From assembly GCF_009192995.1 (NCBI RefSeq), contig NZ_SDID01000002.1, positions 62,001 through 126,000 on the forward strand: a stretch of 64,000 bases of DNA. The letters run 5' to 3'. A model generated the notes under the pieces. The model was not told where the DNA came from. It saw only the letters and a program-made list of their open reading frames with translations, and made no database searches. Positions 17,925-27,353 of this stretch are shown here, piece by piece. The DNA is from Sulfurimonas indica. GTDB taxonomy: Bacteria > Campylobacterota > Campylobacteria > Campylobacterales > Sulfurimonadaceae. Every line of letters begins with the position of its first letter. Position 1 is the stretch's first letter. The position numbers and the translations under genes are program-made.

Positions 17925-18422
17925 ATGGCAAAAGAGCATTCATTTGATATCAGCGCAAAAATAGATATGCAGCTTTTTAAAAATGCAATCAATTTGGTTG
18001 AGAGAGAAATCTCTAACCGTTATGATTTTAAAGGGACAACATACGAGATTACTTACAAAGAGAAAGAGAATATTTTAGTGTTAGTGGCATCTTCTGATAA
18101 CAAACTTGATGCGATTAAAGACATTGTCATCACAAAACTTTTAAAACAGGGCCTCTCTTCTAAAGTACTTGATGAGTTGCGTGTTGAAGATGCAAGCGGG
18201 GGAACACGAAAAGCGACCTTTAAAGTGGTGGATTATATAGAGTCCAAAGAGGCTAAAAAAATAGTAGCGGACATTAAAAAGATGAAGTTAAAAGTCAATG
18301 CCCAGATAGAGGGAGATCATATCCGTGTCAAAGGTGCAAAACTCGATGACTTGCAAAAAGTGATGAAGATGGTGCGTGAGGGTGACTGGGAAGCACCTAT
18401 TGTTTTTGAAAATATGAGATAA
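17925..18422 (+). CDS. yajQ: YajQ family nucleotide-binding protein
   Basis: A 165-residue UPF0234/YajQ protein with two RRM-like ferredoxin folds. Diagnostic segments are MAKEHSFDISAKID at the N-terminus, ISNRYDFKGT near residue 30 and QIEGDHIRVKGAKLDDLQ in the second half. Some YajQ homologues bind cyclic di-GMP and act with transcription factors, but whether this one does is unknown. It has its own TATAAT and an AAAAGG ribosome-binding site. An HTH coiled-coil gene follows after 11 nt. Confidence 0.93.
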   Translation: MAKEHSFDISAKIDMQLFKNAINLVEREISNRYDFKGTTYEITYKEKENILVLVASSDNKLDAIKDIVITKLLKQGLSSKVLDELRVEDASGGTRKATFKVVDYIESKEAKKIVADIKKMKLKVNAQIEGDHIRVKGAKLDDLQKVMKMVREGDWEAPIVFENMR

Positions 18423-18433
18423 AAGGCAAACAG

Positions 18434-19069
18434 ATGAAAAAGATGAGTGTAGCAGAGGCAGCTGAGTTTTTTGGTGTATCCAAAGAGGCGGTACATAATC
18501 GTATAAGACGTGGTTCCTTGCAGAGTGTGATGGAAAATGATGTCAAAATGGTCTTTGTTGATGAGACAAAAACTATAAAAAAACCAGTTGCAAAAAGAGC
18601 AACAAAAAGTGCTTCTAATGATGAGCGTTACTATAAACTGCTTGAAGCACAAAATGCAAAACTTCAGGAACGGGTAGAGGTACTTGAAAATGAGACAAGA
18701 ACGCTGCGTGACCAAAAAGAGCAGATGCTTATTGAAGAGCGTAAAAAAATAGAACGTATTTATAAAGAAAAAGATGAACAACTTAAAAATATTCTCCAAA
18801 CAATATCTTCGAAATTTATGCTTGGTGCTCCGTTAGAGGAAAATGAGGAGACCTTTGAAGCTGAGATGGTAGAAATCGAAGAAGAGATAGAGAGTAATGT
18901 GATTTCTCTAAAAAAATATCTAAAAAAATCTGGTTTATCAGAGAAAAAGATGAAAAAAATCAAAAAAAGATTTAAAGAAAATGCAGATAGTGATGAAAGA
19001 GTCATAAAAATAGGTTCAAAATACTATCTTGACACTGCCAAATATGATTATAGTGATTTAGTGAAGTAA
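18434..19069 (+). CDS. HTH and coiled-coil DNA-binding protein
   Basis: A 211-residue protein with an N-terminal MerR/excisionase-like helix-turn-helix (MSVAEAAEFFGVSKEAVHNRI, residues 4-24). A basic linker and a long coiled coil (about 65-125) follow, then an acidic segment and a Lys-rich C-terminal region. It fits a sequence-specific DNA-binding dimer, but I do not recognise a named regulator. It lies between yajQ and trkA in a co-directional run, with trkA starting 5 nt after its stop. Confidence 0.7.
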   Translation: MKKMSVAEAAEFFGVSKEAVHNRIRRGSLQSVMENDVKMVFVDETKTIKKPVAKRATKSASNDERYYKLLEAQNAKLQERVEVLENETRTLRDQKEQMLIEERKKIERIYKEKDEQLKNILQTISSKFMLGAPLEENEETFEAEMVEIEEEIESNVISLKKYLKKSGLSEKKMKKIKKRFKENADSDERVIKIGSKYYLDTAKYDYSDLVK

Positions 19070-19074
19070 AGTAA

Positions 19075-20391
19075 ATGAATATTATTATTGCCGGAGCTGG
19101 GAAAGTTGGCTTTAATCTGGCGAAAACACTTAGTATTGGTCATAATGTAACCATTATAGATAAAAATTCAGAAGCACTGCACCGTATTCAAGAGAGTCTT
19201 GATATCATGCCGCATGGTGGAGATGTGGAAGATGCAAAAACATATGAGAGTTTTACAGATAAGAACATAGATCTTTTCATTGCTGTAACAAACCTGGACA
19301 ATGTCAATCTTATCTCTGTTTTGGTTGCCGATACGGTTCTTAATATAAAGCGAAAATTTGTTCGTCTGCAAAAAGAGTTTTTTGATGGAAGCAAGATAAA
19401 AAACAGACTTGATATTGACAGACTTATTTTTCCCATCGCTCTGGCTTCCCAAGCGATAGCATCGCTGTTGGAATATCCAAAAGCAAATAATGTAAAATTC
19501 TTTAAATATACGGAACATAAACTTATATCAGTTATGGTCTCTGCTCATTTTATACCAAAAGTGTTTGATTTGCAGCAGTATAAAATAGTAGGTATTGAGA
19601 GAAAAAAAGAGTTTTTTATTCCCCAAGAAGAGCGCATTGAGATTCTTCCAAATGATCTGGTCTATTTTTTTGGTCCAGAGGATGTTATACGACCGTTGTG
19701 TAGTCAGCTGGAACTGGATGCAAAGAACAATATTCAGCGATGTGTCGTTTTTGGAGGAGAGGAGCTTGGTATTGCAATTTCACAGGAGTTACTGGAGAGT
19801 GGACGGGATGTTAAACTTGTTGAAAAAGATTTAGAGCTTTGTGAGAAAGCTGATGAGATACTCAAAGGAAAAGCTTCTATTATAAACTCAAAATACTCTT
19901 CGCATGATATTTTTGAGCAAGAGGCTCTGGAGAGTGCCGATATCTTTGTTGCTGCAACCAATAACGACGAGTATAACATCATCAAATGTCTTGAAGCAAA
20001 AGAGAGTGGTATAAAAAAAGTCGTGGCCATTAACAATGAGATGGAGTACTATAATCTGATGCATTCGCTTGGTATCATAGTCGTACGTGGACCGAAGATA
20101 AGCGCCTATAATGAGATAATGGAGGAGATAAGCTCTACAGGTGTTGTCATTCAAAAAAGTTTTTGTGGTGCAAAAGCTGTTGTTTTAATGCGAAAGATTT
20201 TTGCCGACTCAAAACTTTTAGGCAAACGGATAAAACCACTCTCGACGAAAAGTTCAAGACTCTTTTTCATAAGAGATGAAAAAGTATTTCATTTTGATGA
20301 GAAGATTGTTTTACAGGAAAATGATTTGATAGTAGTTTTTTCTCCAAGTAAAGAGAGCCCGAAAGTAAAACAGTGGATTTATGAACTATAA
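19075..20391 (+). CDS. trkA: Trk potassium uptake regulatory protein TrkA
   Basis: A 438-residue cytosolic gating subunit of the Trk K+ system with two RCK (KTN plus TrkA-C) halves. The first Rossmann motif is complete (IIAGAGKVGFNLA). The second (VVFGGEELGIAI) has lost the standard GxGxxG, so only the first half may bind NAD(H) normally. The TrkA-C domains are at about 140-215 and 355-438. It overlaps trkH by 11 nt, so the channel and its regulator are translationally coupled. Confidence 0.95.
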   Translation: MNIIIAGAGKVGFNLAKTLSIGHNVTIIDKNSEALHRIQESLDIMPHGGDVEDAKTYESFTDKNIDLFIAVTNLDNVNLISVLVADTVLNIKRKFVRLQKEFFDGSKIKNRLDIDRLIFPIALASQAIASLLEYPKANNVKFFKYTEHKLISVMVSAHFIPKVFDLQQYKIVGIERKKEFFIPQEERIEILPNDLVYFFGPEDVIRPLCSQLELDAKNNIQRCVVFGGEELGIAISQELLESGRDVKLVEKDLELCEKADEILKGKASIINSKYSSHDIFEQEALESADIFVAATNNDEYNIIKCLEAKESGIKKVVAINNEMEYYNLMHSLGIIVVRGPKISAYNEIMEEISSTGVVIQKSFCGAKAVVLMRKIFADSKLLGKRIKPLSTKSSRLFFIRDEKVFHFDEKIVLQENDLIVVFSPSKESPKVKQWIYEL

Positions 20392-21823
20392 AAATATATT
20401 TAAGATTTTATCATTAATCGGTATAACTGTTTCTGTTATCTTTTTGCTTGATATTGCTGTTGGAGTGATTTATAAAGAGCATTTTGAGAAGTTCTTACTC
20501 TATGATGGACTCTTTTTTGTTATAAATCTGTTTGTTTGGCTTTTATTGAAAAACCATGAACTTAATCTCAAAATAAAAGAGAGCATCTTGGTGGTAAACC
20601 TGCTCTGGATACTTTTGGGAGTTGCCGGAGCGATTCCTCTTGTACTCTATACGGATGTATCGCTGGCTTCTGCATTTTTTGAAGCTGTAAGTGGATTTAC
20701 AACGACAGGTGCTACGGTTTTTAATGACATCGAGTCTCTGTCTCATATAATCTTGTTTCATCGAAGTTTGATGCACTGGCTTGGCGGGCTTGGTGTGATT
20801 GTCTTAGGTGTTGGACTGCTCTCTGTGATAAATCCGACAGGAAGTCTCTCCCTTTTTAAAGCAGAGTCAACAGGTGTGCAGCTTGAGAAACTAACACCAA
20901 AGATTAAAGATACGGCACTCAGCCTTTGGGTGGTCTATTTTGTTTTGACTATAACAGATATGCTACTTTTAAAGTTTTTTGGAATGGATTGGTTTGATGC
21001 GATTAACCATGCTTTTTCAACTATTTCAACAGGTGGGTTTTCAACAAAGAACAGCTCTCTAGGATATTTTACAGATGATGGAATTGTCTGGGTGACAACA
21101 GTTTTTATGATGCTATCGGGTATCAACTTTTTAGCGCATTTAAAGATGTATCACAAAGATCTTTCCGGCTATAGAAGTGAAGAGGTGCGATGGTATTTTC
21201 TCATTTTTCTGGCTTTGAGTTTGGCATTAACAGTTGTTCATATTGACATTAGTAGAGACACATTTTATGATGCGCTCAAACACTCCAGTTTTACTATTGC
21301 CTCTGTTATAACAACAACGGGTTTTGCTACGATTGATTATGGTTCATGGTCCCATCTAGCTATTGCTATCATCTTTATAGGCCTTTTGATGGGTGGTAAT
21401 GCAGGCTCAACGGCAGGGGGTATCAAAATTATTCGCCATGTGATTATCTTTAAAACACTCTCATCAGAGATGAAACGTATCCTACACCCAAATACCATCA
21501 TCTCTGTTTTTGTTGATGGTGTAAAACAAAAAGAGCGCATACTTTCATCTACTTTTGGTTTTTTTACACTCTTTATGATGACTGTGGCGATTGTAACTAT
21601 CTACATTTATGCACGAGGATATGATGCAATGAGTGCAATCTCAGGTGCTTTTGCTCTGGTTGGTAATGTTGGACCTGGTTTTTCTCTTGTCGGCCCATCA
21701 GATAACTTTGCATTTTTTAGTGATTTTGACAAACTTTTTTTCTCCTTTGCAATGATCGTTGGAAGACTGGAGTGCTATACTGTTTTTGTGCTACTCAGTA
21801 GTGCTTTTTGGAAAAAATTTTAA
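20381..21823 (+). CDS. trkH: Trk potassium uptake channel TrkH
   Basis: A 480-residue K+ translocating subunit of the SKT superfamily. Four pore-loop repeats are visible: TTTGATV (about 107), STGGFST (about 216), TTGFATIDYG (about 308) and GNVGPGF (about 426). The intramembrane loop motif GGNAGSTAGGIK is also present. Eight to ten transmembrane helices surround them. It overlaps trkA and is followed by a short stem-loop. Potassium import would support osmotic and pH balance. Confidence 0.95.
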   Translation: MNYKNIFKILSLIGITVSVIFLLDIAVGVIYKEHFEKFLLYDGLFFVINLFVWLLLKNHELNLKIKESILVVNLLWILLGVAGAIPLVLYTDVSLASAFFEAVSGFTTTGATVFNDIESLSHIILFHRSLMHWLGGLGVIVLGVGLLSVINPTGSLSLFKAESTGVQLEKLTPKIKDTALSLWVVYFVLTITDMLLLKFFGMDWFDAINHAFSTISTGGFSTKNSSLGYFTDDGIVWVTTVFMMLSGINFLAHLKMYHKDLSGYRSEEVRWYFLIFLALSLALTVVHIDISRDTFYDALKHSSFTIASVITTTGFATIDYGSWSHLAIAIIFIGLLMGGNAGSTAGGIKIIRHVIIFKTLSSEMKRILHPNTIISVFVDGVKQKERILSSTFGFFTLFMMTVAIVTIYIYARGYDAMSAISGAFALVGNVGPGFSLVGPSDNFAFFSDFDKLFFSFAMIVGRLECYTVFVLLSSAFWKKF

Positions 21824-21836
21824 AACTCTTAAAATA

Positions 21837-21860
21837 AGTAGAGATAATTTCTACTATTTG
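21837..21860 (+). terminator. Possible terminator after trkH
   Basis: AGTAGA and TCTACT form a 6-bp stem (21837-21842 and 21850-21855) 13 nt after the trkH stop, followed by ATTTG. The stem is weak and AT-rich, so termination is only plausible. Confidence 0.35.
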
Positions 21861-21901
21861 TGTCATAATTATAAAAAATCTCTCAACAAGCAGATAAACA
21901 G

Positions 21902-23272
21902 ATGATTCACAAACATATAACAGAACAGACTGCTATCTTTTTCAGTGTTGCAAAATGGGTGTTTTTATCATCAATGGTAGGGGTGGTTATCGGTGCAACG
22001 GTTACTGCTTTTTTGAAGATTTTAGCCCATAGTGAAAGCTCACGTGCACTTTTACCTTTTGATTTTTACTATCTGCTTCCCTTTGCACTTATTTTAACGG
22101 TCTGGCTGACAAAAACATTTGCTCCCTCTGCTGAAGGACATGGAACAGAAAAGGTCATCTCCGCTGTGCATAAAGCAGATGGAAAAATTGATGTTTCTGT
22201 TATTCCTGTAAAAACCCTGACAACGGTTTTAACAATTTTTGCAGGTGGTTCTGTCGGTAAAGAGGGCCCGGGTGCGCAAATAGGTGCAGGAGTGGCATCA
22301 CTACTTTCCAATCTTTTGAAATTCCGAAAACAAGATAGAAAAAAACTGGTTATCTGTGGAATCAGTGCCGGTTTTGCAACGGTTTTTGGTACACCTATTG
22401 CGGGAGCGATTTTTGGTGTAGAAGTGCTTATTATCGGTGTAATTATGTATGATGTACTGCTTCCATCCTTCATTGCCGGTTTTGCTGCTTTTACAACAGC
22501 GCAGTTTTTAGGTATTGAGTACACATATTATGATTTGCACTTTTTTCAAGATGTATCACTTGACCTTGTGCTGATTGCAAAAGTTGTTTTTGCAGGTCTA
22601 TTTTTTGGTTTTGTTTCAGATATTGTTATCACTTCCATTGCACATACACACTCTTTTATCAAGAAGATAAAAGTCAGCATGTACATCAAAGCTTTTGTAG
22701 GAGGGAGTTTGATTGTTGGGCTTACACTGCTTTTTGGAGAACAGTATATAGGCCTTGGTCTAGGGACCATTGAAGATGCACTCAGTCAAAATCCTGCTGC
22801 ATATCAAGAGATTCACTGGTACACTTTTGTTCTTAAGACCATCTTTACGTCTCTCTCTTTAGGTGCAGGAGGTAGTGGTGGTGTTATTACACCAATATTT
22901 TACATCGGAGCAACAAGTGGTAACTTTTTTGGCTCTATTATATCGCCAGAGAATATTCCGCTTTTTGCAGCACTTGGATTTGTAAGTGTTGTAGCGGCTA
23001 CGACAAACACACCAATTGCCTCAACGATTATGGCCGTAGAGCTTTTTGGTATTGATATTGCACATTATGCGGCGCTTGCAGCAGTTATCAGTTTTTTGAT
23101 TTCAGGGCACAGAAGTATCTTCTCTTCACAGATTTTAGCGATGCGAAAATCTGAGATGCTGAGTGTAAAAATCGGTGAAGAGGTTGAAAATATCAACATC
23201 TCACTGGAAGAACATGAGATGAATAAAATAGAAAAGCTTAAAAGAAAACTACATAAAAAGCGTAAAAAATAG
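21902..23272 (+). CDS. ClC-type chloride channel or transporter
   Basis: A 456-residue ClC protein with about ten hydrophobic helices. The gating glutamate sits in GKEGPGAQIG (the GREGP motif), with GTPIAGAIFGVE and GAGGSGGVITPIFYIGAT providing the other selectivity elements. There are no C-terminal CBS domains, only a Lys-rich tail. The gating Glu is present. The internal Glu that couples proton exchange in CLC-ec1 was not traced, so channel versus antiporter is undecided. It lies between trkAH and a convergent DUF1538 gene, suggesting an ion-homeostasis neighbourhood. Confidence 0.92.
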   Translation: MIHKHITEQTAIFFSVAKWVFLSSMVGVVIGATVTAFLKILAHSESSRALLPFDFYYLLPFALILTVWLTKTFAPSAEGHGTEKVISAVHKADGKIDVSVIPVKTLTTVLTIFAGGSVGKEGPGAQIGAGVASLLSNLLKFRKQDRKKLVICGISAGFATVFGTPIAGAIFGVEVLIIGVIMYDVLLPSFIAGFAAFTTAQFLGIEYTYYDLHFFQDVSLDLVLIAKVVFAGLFFGFVSDIVITSIAHTHSFIKKIKVSMYIKAFVGGSLIVGLTLLFGEQYIGLGLGTIEDALSQNPAAYQEIHWYTFVLKTIFTSLSLGAGGSGGVITPIFYIGATSGNFFGSIISPENIPLFAALGFVSVVAATTNTPIASTIMAVELFGIDIAHYAALAAVISFLISGHRSIFSSQILAMRKSEMLSVKIGEEVENINISLEEHEMNKIEKLKRKLHKKRKK

Positions 23273-23284
23273 CTTGTTTATCTC

Positions 23285-25225
23285 TTAAATATCATTTACT
23301 TTCAGACGTAGCCCTTTGATATGTGATACAGGATAAGCGAAAGTGAGTCCTTGTCCTTCACCTGTAATGTCAAGTTCTGTCAGTATTGCTTTTATAATTC
23401 TATCAACATTTTTTGTTTTGGTGATAAACATCAGATTTGAGTCTGTAGCCTCTACATGGAGGCGATGGTAAAAGTTGTCCATTTCAGCAAGCCCCATACC
23501 GTGAGCTTCCATGATCGTAACACCTCTCGCGCCCGCTTCTTTTGCAGCCAAAAGTGCCTCTTCTGTTTTCTCTTTTGGTACAACAACGTGTACAGCAGAA
23601 AATGCCATATCATAAGAGTGAGACTTGTTTGTTCCTTCAACATTGATTGTTGAGAGCTTCATATTGTGTACATCTTCAAGTGCATGACGCAGTTCATTAA
23701 GATGCATCTGCTCTTTCTCTTGTTCGCCTTTAACACCGATTTTTTCAGTTATCAGTCCATAGAGCATGACTGTAAGCATTGGAAAGAGTGAAGCAAAAGC
23801 GATAAGTCCAAAGCCGTCAATTAGTGGATCACGCCCGGGAATATTTGTAGCAAGACCTAGCCCGATAGCAGCGACAAGAGGTACAGTTACTGTTGAGGTC
23901 GTAACCCCTCCACTGTCATAAGCAATAGGAATGATGTATTTTGGTGCCAAGAATGTAAGTACAATTACAAAAAGATACCCTGCCATAATGTAATAGACTA
24001 TCTCACCACCTACAACGATTCTGTAAGCTCCCAAAGAGATACCAATGGCAACACCAAGAGCAACAAAGAGGCGTAGCACAAAGTCATTTATTTTACCATC
24101 ACTGATCTCTTTTGCTTTTCTTGCAATAGCTGTCAGGGAGGGTTCTGCCATCGTTGTTGAAAAACCGATAAGAAAACCAAAAGAGTAAATAATAATGTTG
24201 TTATCATACTGCGTGAGCTCATACGCCATCATCTCACCGACAGAGAAGAGCCCCATCTCCAAACCAACGATGAATGCATCAAGCCCTAAGATAACAAGTG
24301 CAAAACCAATGATTACCTGTTTTAAATTCTCTAAGGGTTTTTTTAAGATAATGTACTGAAAAAAGAGAATGACTGCAAGAATAGGTGCAACATCCAACAC
24401 AACACCAAAGAGATCTTTGAGGATATCAAGAAAATTAAGATTAAAAGCATATGCATTGTCTACTGCAACTGCTTCAGAAAGAGGAGCAAGGGGTAGCTCT
24501 ATATGTGCAGAAGGTTCAAAGAACTCATAAACGGCGATACCGTAAATCTGTACAAAAATCATAGGAGTAAGAGATGCAAAAGCGATAAGTCCAAAACCAT
24601 CTAAAACAGGGTTTCTTCCTTTGATAGTAGATGCAAGTCCTATTCCTAGAGCTGCAACAAGTGGAACGGTAACTGTTGAGGTTGTTACACCTCCAAGGTC
24701 ATAGGCAAGTCCTACAATCTCTTGGGGAGCAAAGGCAGTTGCAGCTACAACCAGAATATATCCACTGATAATATAGTAGTGGATGGGATGTCCTTTAATG
24801 ATACGCCAAACACCTAAAACAATGGCAAAGCCTACTGAAAAAGCAACCACCATTCTCAGTGTAGTTGCATCAATACGTTCGGAGCTGATACTTGCTGCTT
24901 TTTGAGCGATGACAATGAGAGCAGGTTCAGCTACAGTAGTACCAAAGCCTATCATAAAACCAAAAACAATGATCCAAAAAGTTGATTCTTTGTGCGCAAA
25001 CTCACTAGCAAGTCCCTCACCGACAGGGAAGATTCCAATTTCAAGACCTAGTAAAAAAAGAGCGAGGCCAACACCTACAATTGCCAGACCTATTGCTGTA
25101 CTTAGCCAATTATCAGGGATGTTTTGAATAATGGCAAGCTGAAAAAACATGATAACAAGTACAATCGGTAAAAGGTCACGAAAAGACTCTTTTAAAAGTT
25201 GTAAAAAAGTTTTAATACTTAACAA
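23285..25225 (-). CDS. DUF1538 membrane protein with P-II-like C-terminus
   Basis: A 646-residue protein made of two homologous DUF1538 membrane units (about 1-240 and 255-500). Each has the repeated motifs [29 protein letters not shown] and [16 protein letters not shown]. The C-terminal 120 residues have the alternating pattern of a P-II/DUF190-like regulatory domain. The family is predicted to transport an unknown substrate. Translation appears to begin with TTG behind GAGGG. The gene is convergent with the ClC gene and divergent from cobU. Confidence 0.85.
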   Translation of the reverse strand: MLSIKTFLQLLKESFRDLLPIVLVIMFFQLAIIQNIPDNWLSTAIGLAIVGVGLALFLLGLEIGIFPVGEGLASEFAHKESTFWIIVFGFMIGFGTTVAEPALIVIAQKAASISSERIDATTLRMVVAFSVGFAIVLGVWRIIKGHPIHYYIISGYILVVAATAFAPQEIVGLAYDLGGVTTSTVTVPLVAALGIGLASTIKGRNPVLDGFGLIAFASLTPMIFVQIYGIAVYEFFEPSAHIELPLAPLSEAVAVDNAYAFNLNFLDILKDLFGVVLDVAPILAVILFFQYIILKKPLENLKQVIIGFALVILGLDAFIVGLEMGLFSVGEMMAYELTQYDNNIIIYSFGFLIGFSTTMAEPSLTAIARKAKEISDGKINDFVLRLFVALGVAIGISLGAYRIVVGGEIVYYIMAGYLFVIVLTFLAPKYIIPIAYDSGGVTTSTVTVPLVAAIGLGLATNIPGRDPLIDGFGLIAFASLFPMLTVMLYGLITEKIGVKGEQEKEQMHLNELRHALEDVHNMKLSTINVEGTNKSHSYDMAFSAVHVVVPKEKTEEALLAAKEAGARGVTIMEAHGMGLAEMDNFYHRLHVEATDSNLMFITKTKNVDRIIKAILTELDITGEGQGLTFAYPVSHIKGLRLKVNDI

Positions 25226-25280
25226 ATATTACCCTCATATATTTTTTTGTAATAATAGCAAAAGTTGCTGTATTTATTGC

Positions 25281-25286
25281 TATACT
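25281..25286 (+). promoter_or_regulatory. -10 box of cobU, probably leaderless
   Basis: TATACT ends 6 nt before the ATG of cobU at 25293, and there is no Shine-Dalgarno between them. The transcript should start at the ATG. Confidence 0.55.
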
Positions 25287-25292
25287 TACGAG

Positions 25293-25790
25293 ATGAAAGT
25301 TTTATTTATAGGCGGAATTAAGAGTGGAAAATCTCTTAATGCAGAAAAGTATGTTCAGACACTCTCAAAAACAAAACCTCTTTATCTTGCAACTACTGAG
25401 TTTATCGATGATGAAATGCAAGAGAGAATTAAGCAGCATAAAGTACAACGTGAAGATAGATTCATTACCGTTGAAGAGGCTTTAGCACTTGCAAAAGAGA
25501 TACAAAAACATGAAAAAACTCCTATTTTGGTAGAGTGTTTAAGCATTTGGGTCAACAACATGCTCTATCATGAAAAGAGTGTAGAAGATATGATAGCAGA
25601 GATAAATCAAGTGATGATGCAAGAAAAAGATATTGTCTTTGTTATCAATGATGTTAGTTGTGGTGTTATACCTGAGAACAAACTGGCCCGTGATTTTGTC
25701 GATGCCAATGGCAAAATCGCACAACTTGTTGCAAATGAATGTGATGAGATCTATCATGTTGTAGCTGGAATTGCTACGAGGATCAAATGA
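25293..25790 (+). CDS. cobU: Adenosylcobinamide kinase/guanylyltransferase CobU
   Basis: A 165-residue enzyme that phosphorylates adenosylcobinamide and transfers GMP to it in cobalamin nucleotide-loop assembly. The P-loop GGIKSGKS is at residues 6-13, and VECLSIWVNNML matches the conserved VDCLTLWLTN(L) segment. I chose the ATG at 25293, which puts the P-loop at the normal distance from the N-terminus. The open frame extends upstream to 25149, into the divergent DUF1538 gene. The gene overlaps cobS by 4 nt. Confidence 0.95.
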   Translation: MKVLFIGGIKSGKSLNAEKYVQTLSKTKPLYLATTEFIDDEMQERIKQHKVQREDRFITVEEALALAKEIQKHEKTPILVECLSIWVNNMLYHEKSVEDMIAEINQVMMQEKDIVFVINDVSCGVIPENKLARDFVDANGKIAQLVANECDEIYHVVAGIATRIK

Positions 25791-26509
25791 GTAGAATTTT
25801 TAAAGGCTTTGCACTGGCTCTCTCGATGCTGACAACTCTACCTTTTTTCAAAGTCCACGATTTTTATAAAGGCATTAACGGTTATGCTGTAATGTTTTAC
25901 CCTTTAGTCGGCTTGATTCTAGGTTTCATTCTTTACGTGGCATCTCTTCTTTTAGAGCCATATGTGCCGCATTTTCATCTGGGAGTCATTCTCTTTGCTT
26001 TGTGGGTTCTACTTACCGGTGCACTGCATCTTGATGGTTTTGCAGATACTGTTGATGGGCTTTTTGTTCCAAGAGAGAAAGCTTTAGAAGTGATGAAAGA
26101 TCCTCATAACGGTGGCATGGGTATGCTCTTTGGGGGTACATTTTTGATCTTGAAAGCATCATCTATTATGGCTTTGGAAAGTTATACTTTGTTACCATTG
26201 GTACTGCTTTTACCTCGCCTGATGATTGTATTACTTATCTATTTTTATTCCTATGTTTCGGGTGGGATGAGTAGTCTGGCAAAAGAGGAGTTGGAATCAA
26301 AACAGGTTTTTATAGCAATACTGTATAGTTTACTATTTGTTTTTTTATATAATAGTTGGTCTTTACTGGTTGGAGCACTGTTTATCATGCTGCTTGTCAA
26401 ACGATTTTTTATAAAACGTTATGATGGTTTTACAGGAGATATATACGGATTTACTATTGAGATAATGGAACTTCTTTTACTCAATCTGATCATAGTGGGG
26501 CTTGCGTGA
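25787..26509 (+). CDS. cobS: Cobalamin synthase CobS
   Basis: A 240-residue membrane enzyme that joins adenosyl-GDP-cobinamide to alpha-ribazole (phosphate). The conserved acidic motif GALHLDGFADTVDGLF is at about residues 78-93, and DPHNGGMG follows at about 106. About five to six transmembrane helices are visible. It overlaps cobU at its start and the cobC GTG start at its end by 4 nt each, so the three genes form a tightly coupled operon. Confidence 0.95.
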   Translation: MSRIFKGFALALSMLTTLPFFKVHDFYKGINGYAVMFYPLVGLILGFILYVASLLLEPYVPHFHLGVILFALWVLLTGALHLDGFADTVDGLFVPREKALEVMKDPHNGGMGMLFGGTFLILKASSIMALESYTLLPLVLLLPRLMIVLLIYFYSYVSGGMSSLAKEELESKQVFIAILYSLLFVFLYNSWSLLVGALFIMLLVKRFFIKRYDGFTGDIYGFTIEIMELLLLNLIIVGLA

Positions 26510-27069
26510 GGATAATACTTGTTCGCCACTGTGAAGTGGATGTTGCTTACCATAAGCGATATAACGGACATATTGATATAGGACTCTCACGCAGAGGCAA
26601 AGAACAGGCAAAAGCTTTGGCAAAACGATTTGAAGATGAAAAGTTTGACCTTGTTTATTGCTCAGATCTTCTGCGTGCAAAGGAGACACTCAAGCCATTC
26701 AAACAAGCAAAAGAAGCAATCTACACTGACAAACTACGGGAAAAATCATGGGGAAAACATGAAGGAAAAAGTTTTGATGAGATAATGGCTGAAGGTGAGA
26801 TAGTGTATGAACATTTTGAACAGTGGATAGATGCCCTTGATGGTGAACCGTATGAAGCTTACATAAAAAGAGTAAAAGAGTTCTTTTTAGAGTATCTAGC
26901 CTCACATAAGGCGGAAAACATCTTGGTCATAACACATGCAGGTGTTATTCGTGTTTTAATCGCAATAGTGCAAAAACTTTCATTAGAAGAGGCTTTTTGT
27001 ATAGATGTGTCGTACTCTTCTTATATAGTTTTTGATACAAAAGAGCAGACTTTTAGCACTATTAAATAA
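26506..27069 (+). CDS. cobC: Histidine phosphatase, probable alpha-ribazole phosphatase CobC
   Basis: A 187-residue phosphoglycerate-mutase-like phosphatase. The phosphohistidine motif is LVRHCEVD (His9), with Arg in SRRGKEQA, SDLLRAKET and a second catalytic His in ITHAG. Its place as third gene after cobU and cobS supports removal of the 5'-phosphate from alpha-ribazole 5'-phosphate or cobalamin 5'-phosphate. The start is GTG, overlapping the cobS stop. A tRNA gene follows after 31 nt. Confidence 0.88.
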   Translation: MRIILVRHCEVDVAYHKRYNGHIDIGLSRRGKEQAKALAKRFEDEKFDLVYCSDLLRAKETLKPFKQAKEAIYTDKLREKSWGKHEGKSFDEIMAEGEIVYEHFEQWIDALDGEPYEAYIKRVKEFFLEYLASHKAENILVITHAGVIRVLIAIVQKLSLEEAFCIDVSYSSYIVFDTKEQTFSTIK

Positions 27070-27100
27070 AAGCTTAGCTAAAATGTCACTCTTCTTTAAT

Positions 27101-27188
27101 GGACAGCTGGCCGAGTGGTCGAAGGCGCTCGCCTGGAACGCGGGTGTAGGGCAACCTACCGTGGGTTCGAATCCCACGCTGTCCACCA
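27101..27188 (+). tRNA. tRNA-Ser (GGA) with encoded CCA
   Basis: A class II tRNA. The acceptor stem GGACAGC (27101-27107) pairs with GCTGTCC (27178-27184), and CCA is encoded at 27186-27188. The long variable arm TGTAGGGCAACCTACC and the T-arm GTGGGTTCGAATCCCAC are intact. The anticodon GGA sits in CTGGAAC, for UCC/UCU serine codons. Its last 11 bases are repeated at 35466-35476, which shows that it is the integration site of the element that follows. Confidence 0.95.
27178..27188. repeat. Left attachment site copy
   Basis: GCTGTCCACCA, the last 11 bases of tRNA-Ser including CCA, is identical to 35466-35476. The integrase gene begins 165 bp to the right. This copy keeps the tRNA functional. 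Confidence 0.85.
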
Positions 27189-27291
27189 CTGAACTACATA
27201 TCATCTATATCAATTTACAATCATATATGCCTATGTTTAGGTGTTTGCATAATAATATACAATCAGTTATAATACTTTTAAAACACTCTTA

Positions 27292-27315
27292 GTGTTACCT
27301 ATTTGTTACCTTTTT
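27292..27315 (+). repeat. Left arm-type repeat of the element
   Basis: GTGTTACC-TATT-TGTTACC-TTTTT is repeated with one mismatch at 35383-35406, just inside the other end. A further GTGTTACC lies at 27326-27333. Position and pairing fit integrase arm-binding sites or regulator operators. Confidence 0.65.
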
Positions 27316-27353
27316 ATTGAAAATAGTGTTACCTTTTTTTTAGGATATATATT

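Noticed and set aside
25149-25292. Upstream extension of cobU by 48 codons
   Set aside because: It would overlap the divergent DUF1538 gene and place the P-loop far from the N-terminus. The ATG at 25293 gives the family length.
27032-27292. Frames on both strands across the tRNA
   Set aside because: They overlap the intact tRNA-Ser gene and the attachment site and are artefacts of its sequence.
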